From positions 1 to 11,745 of the forward strand of contig JACQQW010000064.1 of assembly GCA_016206745.1 (NCBI GenBank): a DNA stretch of 11,745 bases, written 5' to 3'. The position numbers were made by a program, and so were the translations under genes. Shown here in pieces: positions 6,102 to 11,745 of the stretch. Position 1 is the first letter of the stretch. Every line of letters begins with the position of its first letter. Origin of the DNA: Candidatus Omnitrophota bacterium (lineage in GTDB: Bacteria; Omnitrophota; Gorgyraeia; Zapsychrales; Fredricksoniimonadaceae). Below the pieces are notes generated by a model that made no database searches, was not told where the DNA came from, and saw nothing but the letters and a program-made list of their open reading frames with translations.

Positions 6102-6971
6102 AAAGTTGACCGATACCCCGCCCTCAACATAGCGGCCGGGCAGAGGGTAAGTGGGCGAAGACAGGTGCTGGCTGTTGGTGATATTATAAAGGTTGAAAAA
6201 AATTTCCATGTCCACGTCCCTTAAAACATCGGGAATGTTCTGGTTGAGGCGAATGTCGAAAATGGGTCTGTGGTCCTTGGCCTGATCAGGAGATGAACTC
6301 CACCGGTTATAATACCCTTGCAGATAAAATGTCAGGCCAAACGGCCAGGCATAGGATGAACCCCATTTAAAACTTTCCCGGGCCGTCCCCGCGTCCCGGA
6401 CAATCTTTTTTGTCTGCACATCCCGCACATCATTGAACGTTGCTGCGGCAAACGAACGCCACCGCTCACCGAAAACATAATCCATACGGACTTCTCCTCC
6501 CTGCCGGACAAATTTCTTAAAATTACGGCTTTGCCGGATAAGCCCGACAGTTGGAACCGTAGAAATCGCATCCTTGACGTCCGAACGGTACAGATTAAGC
6601 GCTCCTTTAAGCCCATGGACAATCAACGGGCCTTCAACACCAATTTCATAAAGCATGGCCCTTTCCGCTTTTAAGTCCGGATTAGGCGCCACTCCCTGGT
6701 TGGGATCATCATTGTAAAGCCACAATAAAGGCGGGGCGCTGAAAACCCTGGAGGCCCTGGCCCGTACCCGCCCCGTTTCCCATCCCGGCACATGGTACAC
6801 CAGGCCAAAACCGGGACTCAGTTGGGACCCAAAATGGCTGTTGCGGTCATAACGCAGCGCCGGAATAAAATCCCAATCCCCCGCCGCCCAAGCCAAATTG
6901 GCATAGGGCGACTGCGCATTGACCTTGTGCTTTGGTAAGATAATTGCTTGATTTAAGCGCATGCCAGTCAA
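6099..6971 (-). CDS. TonB-dependent receptor, C-terminal part after a frameshift
   Basis: This open frame holds the last half of the outer-membrane beta-barrel of the receptor begun at 8001. It has alternating amphipathic strands (for example WDFIPALRYDRNS, FGLVYHVPG, GEVRMDYVFG, FYLQGYYNRW), an ELKAERAMLYEIGVE-like barrel segment (DLKAERAMLYEIGVE) typical of receptors of this family, and a C-terminus ending VEGGVSVNF, with the terminal aromatic residue expected for outer-membrane insertion. The first in-frame start is only a TTG with no ribosome binding site inside the preceding open frame, so it is unlikely to be translated by itself. Homology-like reading should join at about 6926-6940 (KHKVNAQSPYANLAW). 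Joined to the upstream part the protein is about 634 residues, a normal length for a BtuB-type receptor. Confidence 0.85.
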   Translation of the reverse strand: MTGMRLNQAIILPKHKVNAQSPYANLAWAAGDWDFIPALRYDRNSHFGSQLSPGFGLVYHVPGWETGRVRARASRVFSAPPLLWLYNDDPNQGVAPNPDLKAERAMLYEIGVEGPLIVHGLKGALNLYRSDVKDAISTVPTVGLIRQSRNFKKFVRQGGEVRMDYVFGERWRSFAAATFNDVRDVQTKKIVRDAGTARESFKWGSSYAWPFGLTFYLQGYYNRWSSSPDQAKDHRPIFDIRLNQNIPDVLRDVDMEIFFNLYNITNSQHLSSPTYPLPGRYVEGGVSVNF

Positions 6972-8001
6972 AATCCATGCCCATGGTCAATGTCCGGTCG
7001 CTGTGCCATTCATACACATCATTGAAACTCAGGCCCTGGTAAAAATTATGGCTGACGGTGGAAGAGACCCTGGCACCGGTCGATGAATTATACGTGTCCG
7101 TTGTAATGTCCTGGTCATTGTATTTGTAGGCGGTGCTCACACGATGCTCCATTGTATCGGTCTTCAATTCCACGGCCCCGTAACGGGAAATATAAGGCTG
7201 GTCGAAAATACGGCCGGCATTGGTGGGACCATAACGCAACTGCGCGCCGCTGTAACCAAAACTCGCGCTTATGTCCGTCGATGGATTAAAATCGTATTTG
7301 ACCTTGGTAAAATTCTTGATCTCCTGCGTGCGGGAGTCCGCTAAATGCCCGTCCGCATGCAAAAAACTGCCGAAGGCGGAATAGCCCGCGGCCCCTGCCT
7401 TACCATCAAGCTCAAGGCTGTTTTTGGCCGCGGCAAATTGGGCAAAGCTGGTCGTCAAACGGCCATGCGGCTTGGGGCCGGTGCCGGGCGGTTTGGTGAT
7501 AACATTGATCACTCCACCGAGGCTCGACCCCCATGCGCTGGAATCCCCTCCTTTGATCACCTCCACCTGCGCAACATTCTCGAGGGGAATCCGGCTTAAG
7601 TTCGCCTGTCCGGACAATTGCGTATTAAAAGGGATGCCGTCCACCATGACCAGGACCTGGCGCGAATTAGAACCGCGGATGGAGACTGCGGTGGCCTGGC
7701 CAAACGGCCCGTTATTTTGAATGTCCACCCCGGGCATGTAATTGAGAGCCTCGGCCAGATTCCGGGCGGGCAGCCCATGCAAATCTTCCGCGGTAAAAAC
7801 TTCCACCTGGCCGGCAATGCGGCTGGAAGGCACGGGGGAACGGCCGGGGGAAACAACAATCGGATCCAATAAAATCCTGTCGTAGTCCGCCTCCTTGGAC
7901 CACGCTCTATCGACCGGGCAAACAGTGCAGTAAAAAATCATCACGCCATACAAAAGAAAAACCAGGCCTTTCATCAAAAAAATATGACCATAGAGAGTCA
8001 C
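6847..8001 (-). CDS. TonB-dependent outer-membrane receptor (BtuB-like), N-terminal part, frameshifted
   Basis: It encodes a hydrophobic signal segment (about 10-30), a TonB-box-like DPIVVS (46-51), a complete plug domain (about 55-170: VEVFTAEDLHGLPARNLAEAL, SIRGSNSRQVLVMVDGIPF, VAQVEVIKGGDSSAWGSSLGGVINVITK) and the first barrel strands. The frame then breaks: sensible sequence runs to about NYLTK and is followed by an unrelated low-quality tail (GLGGGGLGFYSG) ending at 6847, while barrel sequence continues in the next frame. The GTG start at 8001 overlaps the gpsA stop by four bases (GTGA) and has GAAGG just upstream; an ATG at 7974 is an alternative that still keeps the signal segment. The family imports scarce complexes such as cobalamin or metallophores using TonB energy. 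Substrate is unknown; position before the binding protein and putative precursor suggests uptake of the modified peptide. Confidence 0.9.
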   Translation of the reverse strand: MTLYGHIFLMKGLVFLLYGVMIFYCTVCPVDRAWSKEADYDRILLDPIVVSPGRSPVPSSRIAGQVEVFTAEDLHGLPARNLAEALNYMPGVDIQNNGPFGQATAVSIRGSNSRQVLVMVDGIPFNTQLSGQANLSRIPLENVAQVEVIKGGDSSAWGSSLGGVINVITKPPGTGPKPHGRLTTSFAQFAAAKNSLELDGKAGAAGYSAFGSFLHADGHLADSRTQEIKNFTKVKYDFNPSTDISASFGYSGAQLRYGPTNAGRIFDQPYISRYGAVELKTDTMEHRVSTAYKYNDQDITTDTYNSSTGARVSSTVSHNFYQGLSFNDVYEWHSDRTLTMGMDFDWHALKSSNYLTKAQGQCAVALCQFGLGGGGLGFYSGAAL

Positions 8002-9002
8002 TCTGCCTTCACTTGCCGGCCCATCAAGTCAGCCATGGCTTTGCGGGGATTTTTTCGTTGAAAAATAATCTTATACACCTGTTCCACGATGGGCATGGGA
8101 ATTTTTCGCGCGCGGCTTAGGCGATAAACGGCCTTGGCCGTCACAACGCCTTCGGCGATGGCATGCATTTTCCCTAATATGGATTTAATGCCCTTTCCCC
8201 TGCCTAAAGCTTCACCAACGGTGCGGTTGCGGCTGCTGGGGCTAAAACAGGTGGTTGCCAGGTCCCCCAGGCCGCTTAAACCATAGAATGTTTCTTTGCG
8301 GCCGCCTAAGGCAATGCCCAAACGGGTGATTTCCGCCAGCCCGCGGGTCAAAATGGCCGACTTGGCGTTGGTGCCCAGCCCCAAACCATCACACACCCCG
8401 CAGGCAATGGCAATGACATTCTTGACACTGCCGCCGATCTCAACCCCGGCGACATCCGTATTGGTATAAATACGGAACGCGGCGGAATGAAACACCTTTT
8501 GAATGGCCCTGGCCAAAGACAGATCGGCACAGGCGACCACTGCGGTGGTCGCTTTGCCCGCCGCTGTTTCTCCCGCGATGGTCGGCCCCGAAAGGACCGC
8601 CAGGGGCACTTTGCCCAAATGCCGCTCTATCATTTGCGTCATGCGCCCAAAGCTCTTGGGATGTATGCCTTTAATGACGCTTAAAAATATTTTCGCGCGA
8701 TAGGCCGTGGTTTTAATCTTGGCCAAAGTCCCCTGTAAATATTCCGACGGGCAGGCCAAAACAACCAAATCACCGGGACCAATGGCTTGATGGATGTCGG
8801 CCGTTAAAAACACCGACGGCGGGATTTTATGGCCGGGCAGGAATTCTTTATTCTCACGGGACGCGGCCATGGCGGCGATATGGCCGGCAAACGCGCCCCA
8901 CAGGGTGACTTTATACCCTTTTTGGGCCAAATGGATGGCAAGCGCCGTGCCCCACCCGCCATCACCGATGATGCTTATGGACTTAATGGGATTGCCGCGC
9001 AT
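7998..9002 (-). CDS. gpsA: NAD(P)-dependent glycerol-3-phosphate dehydrogenase
   Basis: A 334-residue cytoplasmic enzyme that interconverts dihydroxyacetone phosphate and sn-glycerol 3-phosphate, the backbone precursor of phospholipids. The N-terminal Rossmann motif is SIIGDGGWGTALA (10-22). Other family signatures are LSVIKGI (107-113, with the conserved Lys), LSGPTIAGE (137-145), the catalytic lysine K194 in GGSVKNVIAIACG, TRGLAEITRLG (219-229), GLSGLGDLATTC (241-252) and SRNR (257-260). Length is normal for the family. The start ATG shares one base with the TAA of the upstream membrane protein (TAATG), and its TGA overlaps the GTG of the receptor gene. Its place between cell-envelope sugar-transfer genes and a transport gene may reflect simple operon clustering. 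No sign of truncation. Confidence 0.97.
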   Translation of the reverse strand: MRGNPIKSISIIGDGGWGTALAIHLAQKGYKVTLWGAFAGHIAAMAASRENKEFLPGHKIPPSVFLTADIHQAIGPGDLVVLACPSEYLQGTLAKIKTTAYRAKIFLSVIKGIHPKSFGRMTQMIERHLGKVPLAVLSGPTIAGETAAGKATTAVVACADLSLARAIQKVFHSAAFRIYTNTDVAGVEIGGSVKNVIAIACGVCDGLGLGTNAKSAILTRGLAEITRLGIALGGRKETFYGLSGLGDLATTCFSPSSRNRTVGEALGRGKGIKSILGKMHAIAEGVVTAKAVYRLSRARKIPMPIVEQVYKIIFQRKNPRKAMADLMGRQVKAE

Positions 9003-10678
9003 TAACGGTTTACCTTATATAAAGCAAAGACCTCATTTTGATACATTTTTGCCAAAACTGGATTCGCTTCCCTGGGTTGATAATAATTCATAAACACAAT
9101 ATAGTCCACTTTATATTTGAAGATCGCGTTAATTAAGGCATGGTCAATGCTTTGATTGGTCATGACCTTGAATTCTTCAATGTCTTTGATCCTTTTACGC
9201 CACTCCACCGCCGCGTTATAATCAAAGCCGATGATCCCGCAATCCCGGTAACAGGCCAGGATTTTACGTTCCGAATAAATCCTGAAACCGCCGGTTTCCG
9301 TGTCATAAGGGGCCAGGATCAGGGCGTCTTTAGGGGTGTGGGCGCGGACATGCTTTTGCATGTCCACCCAGTTGCGGTGCATCTGCCAAAGGCCGGCGCC
9401 GGATTTTCTGGCTTGTATATACTGATAATGATAAAGGGTAAAACTGATAAAACTCGCCGCGATCGGCAAAATAATGAACGCCCGGCGCAGCCACGGCCAT
9501 CGGGGCCTGTAATGAAGCCCAATAAATAAAACAATAAACAAAGCCGGGACATACGCGTATTTCTTTAATTTCAAAATGAAAAACTCCAGGCCGTTAAAAC
9601 CTGCCAGTAACAAGAACATTCCGGCAAACAATACCTGCCATGGCTTTCCTTCCTTCGCCAGCCGGCAGGCAAACACGGTGGCGTATCCCATCAGCATAAA
9701 GCGCGCGAATTGTTCATTGCGCAATAAATTCAGGTCCACCACAAACCGGCTGGGGACAATGTAAGAGAAAACAAAAGAAACCAAAATCAAAACATACGCC
9801 ACCGCGACCAGGGCGCGCAATTTCTTATCGCTTCTGGCCTTTGGCTCAAGAACGCATAACAGCGCGTACAGGCCTAAAAGGAACAAATATGGCCCCAGCC
9901 GTCCCAGGACAAAGGCGGTATTTTGAAACGCTTCATTGAGCGGCAAGGTCCAAAACAAGAAATTCTGCTGGCAAGAAATTAAATACAAAGGCATCCATTC
10001 ACCCACCGGCACGTGGCCGGACCTTGCCAAAGATTTTGGGATTTGCCAGAGTAAAAAAGGCAGGGCAAACAAGGCAAACGCAAGGCCAGCCTTGGCGGCC
10101 ATCGGCCAACGGTCTTTGCGGCAAAACAACAAAAACGCCAGCATATACAGCATGGGAAACAAACTATAAATGGCGTGGAAGTTGGCCCCCAGCCCGAAGA
10201 GCATGGCCGCCAGAATGAAACGCTCCCGGTAAAAATAATAAAACCCGCCGAACATGAAAATATAGCTGAACTCCTGGTGGGAAAAAGTGCGGTACAAGAA
10301 TTCCTCAGTGCGGCCCATCAGAACGAACATCAGCACGGCCATGGCCGCCGCCCATTTTTCCCCGGCGATCCATTGCCATAAACGGTATACCCAATACAAC
10401 ATCATATACCGGGAAATTAAAAACAAGACCAGATAGGCCGCCGGGACCTGCGCGGTGCTGATGCACTTGGCCAGGATCGGATACAAATACGAAGAGAATT
10501 TCCCGGCCAGGCCCTCCACGTAATAATCGCCTTTATATAGGGAAGGGTCAATGAGGTGTTTAAGCAGGGGGATTTCTAAATGCTGGTCGTCCCAGGCGTA
10601 AATGTAACTGTTGGTCAACAGGTAGGCAATTAAAAAAAGCAGGGCGGCAAACCAGTCGCTTTGAAGAAATTTCTTCAT
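9002..10678 (-). CDS. Polytopic membrane protein with GT-C-like architecture and soluble C-terminal domain
   Basis: A 558-residue integral membrane protein with about ten or more hydrophobic segments between residues 10 and 415 and a polar C-terminal domain (about 425-558). After the first membrane segment comes YAWDDQHLE (27-35); an acidic pair in the first outward loop is the hallmark of GT-C glycosyltransferases that use lipid-linked sugars. The C-terminal region (PKDALILAPYDTETGGFRIYSERKILACYRDCG in pieces over 449-481, VDYIVFMNYY 524-533) reminds me of the DUF6798-type domain. No defined function is known to me for it. ATG 10678 is preferred over an upstream TTG because it overlaps the glycosyltransferase stop as ATGA. 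Tight coupling to a polyprenyl-phosphate-type glycosyltransferase suggests the two work in one sugar-transfer pathway: one loading the lipid carrier, the other using it. That is inference. Confidence 0.8.
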   Translation of the reverse strand: MKKFLQSDWFAALLFLIAYLLTNSYIYAWDDQHLEIPLLKHLIDPSLYKGDYYVEGLAGKFSSYLYPILAKCISTAQVPAAYLVLFLISRYMMLYWVYRLWQWIAGEKWAAAMAVLMFVLMGRTEEFLYRTFSHQEFSYIFMFGGFYYFYRERFILAAMLFGLGANFHAIYSLFPMLYMLAFLLFCRKDRWPMAAKAGLAFALFALPFLLWQIPKSLARSGHVPVGEWMPLYLISCQQNFLFWTLPLNEAFQNTAFVLGRLGPYLFLLGLYALLCVLEPKARSDKKLRALVAVAYVLILVSFVFSYIVPSRFVVDLNLLRNEQFARFMLMGYATVFACRLAKEGKPWQVLFAGMFLLLAGFNGLEFFILKLKKYAYVPALFIVLFIGLHYRPRWPWLRRAFIILPIAASFISFTLYHYQYIQARKSGAGLWQMHRNWVDMQKHVRAHTPKDALILAPYDTETGGFRIYSERKILACYRDCGIIGFDYNAAVEWRKRIKDIEEFKVMTNQSIDHALINAIFKYKVDYIVFMNYYQPREANPVLAKMYQNEVFALYKVNR

Positions 10679-11379
10679 CGCCAGATGAAAATTTCCCGCC
10701 AAATTTCAAACATGTACGCCGCCCCCCATTTAAGGACCTGCAATTTGCGCTCCCCGCCTTCGCGGGCGGGTTCATCGCCGGGGATTTCCGCAATTTTTAA
10801 CTTGCGCTTGGCGGCGCGGATGGACAAAAGCGGCTCCCAGCTGATTTTGGTCTTAAACAGGTTTTCTTCAAAGGCGTAGCTGGCGTCTTTGTCCAGGTCC
10901 AGATCGTAAATCAATTGCTTTTTATACGCGCGGTAAATGACCATGGCGTCGGTGTACCGGGCCCGGTGCAGGAGGTTGATCGACGCGGTGAACAGCCAGT
11001 TGCCGAAACTTGTGACCGCGTCGTCATCATAGCTTTTGGCCCCGGCCGCGTAACGCGACACAATGACCATGTCATGACCCTCTTTGAGTTTATCAATGCA
11101 GACAGGGATCAACTCCGGGATGGAATTTCCATCGGGACTGAAAGTCAAGATCACATCGCCTTTGATGAAGGCAAGGGCATCCATGTAGGCCCCGCGGATC
11201 CCGGGGCTTTTCTGCATCACCACATCGTAGCCCATGGCGCGGGCGATGCCGGGGGTGCCGTCTTTGGAATTGCCGTCAACGACCAGGATTTGGTCCACCC
11301 ACTCTTTTTTGACCTGCGGCATTACGTTGCGCATGCCGACGGCTTCATTGAGGGTGGGGATTAAAAGAGTTACCTTCAT
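10675..11379 (-). CDS. Family 2 glycosyltransferase (dolichol-phosphate mannosyl/glucosyltransferase-like)
   Basis: A 234-residue GT-A fold enzyme. Visible motifs are LLIPTLNEA (5-13), ILVVDGNSKDGT (31-42), a divalent-metal region FSPDGNSIPEL (80-90, one Asp at 83 where many relatives have DxD) and YTDAMVIYRAYKK (142-154). A basic PGDEPAREGGERKL segment (200-213) precedes an amphipathic tail. It lacks the C-terminal membrane segments of some relatives. The family usually moves a sugar from a nucleotide donor to polyprenyl phosphate at the inner face of the membrane; the exact sugar is unknown. ATG 11379 is preferred to a TTG at 11406 because it begins the canonical strand 1 and lies directly below a promoter-like -10; there is no good ribosome binding site. 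Its TGA overlaps the ATG of the next gene by four bases. Confidence 0.9.
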   Translation of the reverse strand: MKVTLLIPTLNEAVGMRNVMPQVKKEWVDQILVVDGNSKDGTPGIARAMGYDVVMQKSPGIRGAYMDALAFIKGDVILTFSPDGNSIPELIPVCIDKLKEGHDMVIVSRYAAGAKSYDDDAVTSFGNWLFTASINLLHRARYTDAMVIYRAYKKQLIYDLDLDKDASYAFEENLFKTKISWEPLLSIRAAKRKLKIAEIPGDEPAREGGERKLQVLKWGAAYMFEIWREIFIWR

Positions 11380-11388
11380 AATTCGGTC

Positions 11389-11397
11389 ATTATACCA
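11389..11397 (-). promoter_or_regulatory. Extended -10 promoter (TGGTATAAT) for the glycosyltransferase operon
   Basis: The transcribed strand reads TGGTATAAT, a perfect extended -10 (TGn-TATAAT), nine bases before the ATG at 11379. There is no clear -35, which extended -10 promoters can lack. A start six to seven bases below the -10 would give an mRNA with only two to four leader bases, which agrees with the missing ribosome binding site. Transcription could also come from the tRNA genes upstream, since no terminator is visible between them. Confidence 0.5.
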
Positions 11398-11435
11398 GGC
11401 AGGCAAGAAAACTTCGCTGCTTTAATATTTATTTT

Positions 11436-11509
11436 TGGAGCGGGCGATGAGAATCGAACTCACGTTACCAGCTTGGAAGGCTGGAGTTCTACCACTGAAC
11501 TACGCCCGC
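11436..11509 (-). tRNA. tRNA-Gly (TCC anticodon)
   Basis: A complete cloverleaf on the minus strand: acceptor GCGGGCG (5' end at 11509) pairs with CGCCCGC, anticodon stem CCAGC/GCTGG holds loop CTTCCAA with anticodon TCC, and the T arm contains GTTCGATTC. Discriminator T is followed by an encoded CCA (11438-11436), unlike the two other tRNAs here. It is the last tRNA of the cluster, 56 bases before the glycosyltransferase start. Confidence 0.97.
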
Positions 11510-11518
11510 GTTATAAAA

Positions 11519-11601
11519 TGGGCAGTGAAGGATTCGAACCTCCGAAGCGCAAGCGCAACAGATTTACAGTCTGTTCCCGTTGACCACTTGGGTAACTGCC
11601 C
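11519..11601 (-). tRNA. tRNA-Tyr (GTA anticodon)
   Basis: A class II tRNA of 83 bases: acceptor GGGCAGT (5' end at 11601) pairs with ACTGCCC, discriminator A at 11519, anticodon stem ACAGA/TCTGT with loop CTGTAAA (anticodon GTA), a long variable arm with GCGCTTGCGC and a T arm with GGTTCGAATCC. CCA is not encoded. It lies nine bases before tRNA-Gly, so the two are surely cotranscribed. Confidence 0.98.
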
Positions 11602-11606
11602 TAAAT

Positions 11607-11673
11607 GGGACATGTGCCTGATTCGGGGACATGTACGGTTTTTGTACGTGTCCCCGAATTAGGTGCGCGTCCC
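11607..11673. repeat. Long imperfect inverted repeat (30-bp arms, 7-base loop) between tRNA-Thr and tRNA-Tyr
   Basis: Left arm 11607-11636 (starts GGGACATGTG, contains ATTCGGGGACATGTAC) and right arm 11644-11673 (starts GTACGTGTCCCCGAAT, ends GCGCGTCCC) flank the loop GGTTTTT. On the plus strand the hairpin has 24 Watson-Crick pairs, five G-T wobbles and one A-C mismatch; on the minus strand the wobbles become A-C mismatches, so the plus-strand single strand folds much better. The left arm also contains a tandem GGGACATGT motif. It resembles the REP-like palindromes mobilised by Y1 (REP-associated tyrosine) transposases, though no transposase is present in the window. Confidence 0.85.
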
Positions 11674-11689
11674 CTTATTTCCAATAATA

Positions 11690-11745
11690 AGCTGGCGAGA
11701 GGCCTCGAACCCCCGACCTGCTGATTACAAATCAGCTGCTCTACC
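11690..11745 (-). tRNA. tRNA-Thr (TGT anticodon), partial at the right edge
   Basis: The window holds the 3' 56 bases or so: part of the D arm (GGTAGAGC), anticodon stem GCTGA/TCAGC with loop TTTGTAA (anticodon TGT), the T arm with GTTCGAGG and the 3' acceptor strand CGCCAGC with discriminator T. The 5' acceptor strand lies beyond base 11745. CCA is not encoded. The order Thr(TGT)-Tyr-Gly(TCC) equals the E. coli thrU-tyrU-glyT cluster. Confidence 0.95.

Noticed and set aside
6847..6971. Programmed ribosomal frameshift in the TonB receptor
   Set aside because: I see no slippery heptamer with a downstream stem or an internal ribosome site at the junction, and such recoding is not known for this family. 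A mutation or sequencing error is simpler.
11399..11435. Terminator after tRNA-Gly
   Set aside because: The stretch is A/T-rich but has no stem-loop, so read-through from the tRNAs into the glycosyltransferase cannot be excluded.
11435..11662. Plus-strand open frame of 75 codons
   Set aside because: It is an antisense reading through tRNA-Gly, tRNA-Tyr and the palindrome, a well-known kind of spurious protein call over tRNA genes.
1..11745. CRISPR array, insertion sequence or phage genes
   Set aside because: I found no regularly spaced repeats, no transposase or integrase and no phage-like genes in any frame.

Overview
The window looks like a chromosomal segment of a Gram-negative bacterium: it encodes an outer-membrane TonB-dependent receptor with a periplasmic binding protein. 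Base composition is close to balanced. The domain style (a tightly overlapping chain of genes, an orphan GT-C-like membrane protein with a soluble C-terminal domain, a dCache kinase) reminds me of uncultivated lineages such as Omnitrophota or deltaproteobacteria-like groups, but I cannot place it firmly. All genes I accept lie on the minus strand, so transcription runs from high to low coordinates.

Layout in transcription order. (1) 11745-11436: three tRNA genes, Thr(TGT, cut by the window edge), Tyr(GTA) and Gly(TCC), with a long imperfect inverted repeat between Thr and Tyr. (2) 11379-7998: a family 2 glycosyltransferase, a polytopic GT-C-like membrane protein and glycerol-3-phosphate dehydrogenase GpsA, joined by 4-base and 1-base overlaps. 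(3) 8001-6099: a BtuB-like TonB-dependent receptor split by one frameshift. (4) 6034-4427: a family 5 extracellular solute-binding protein. (5) 4422-4321: a previously unlisted 33-residue gene with an ideal ribosome binding site and a Cys-Cys-Trp-Pro-Pro-Gly motif. (6) 4297-4264: a terminator-like hairpin. (7) 4237-2852: a radical SAM/SPASM peptide maturase. (8) 2840-1: a dCache-HAMP histidine kinase, a receiver-AraC response regulator and the start of a second, degenerate receiver-domain protein.

The main discovery candidate is the block 8001-346. A tiny cysteine-containing peptide sits four bases after a binding-protein gene and just before a radical SAM/SPASM enzyme, with a partial terminator between them. 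This is the layout of a RiPP (ribosomally made, post-translationally modified peptide) pathway. The upstream TonB receptor and family 5 binding protein recall the uptake genes MbnT and MbnE of methanobactin operons. The downstream two-component pair could sense the product or its cargo. My working hypothesis is a radical-SAM-made peptide, possibly a metallophore or a signal, that is made, released, taken back up and sensed. The product, its cargo and any export or leader-cleaving genes are not visible here.

The gene spacing (mostly -4 to +11 bases) suggests one long transcript from the glycosyltransferase through the receiver genes, with a possible internal promoter before the binding protein and attenuation after the precursor gene.
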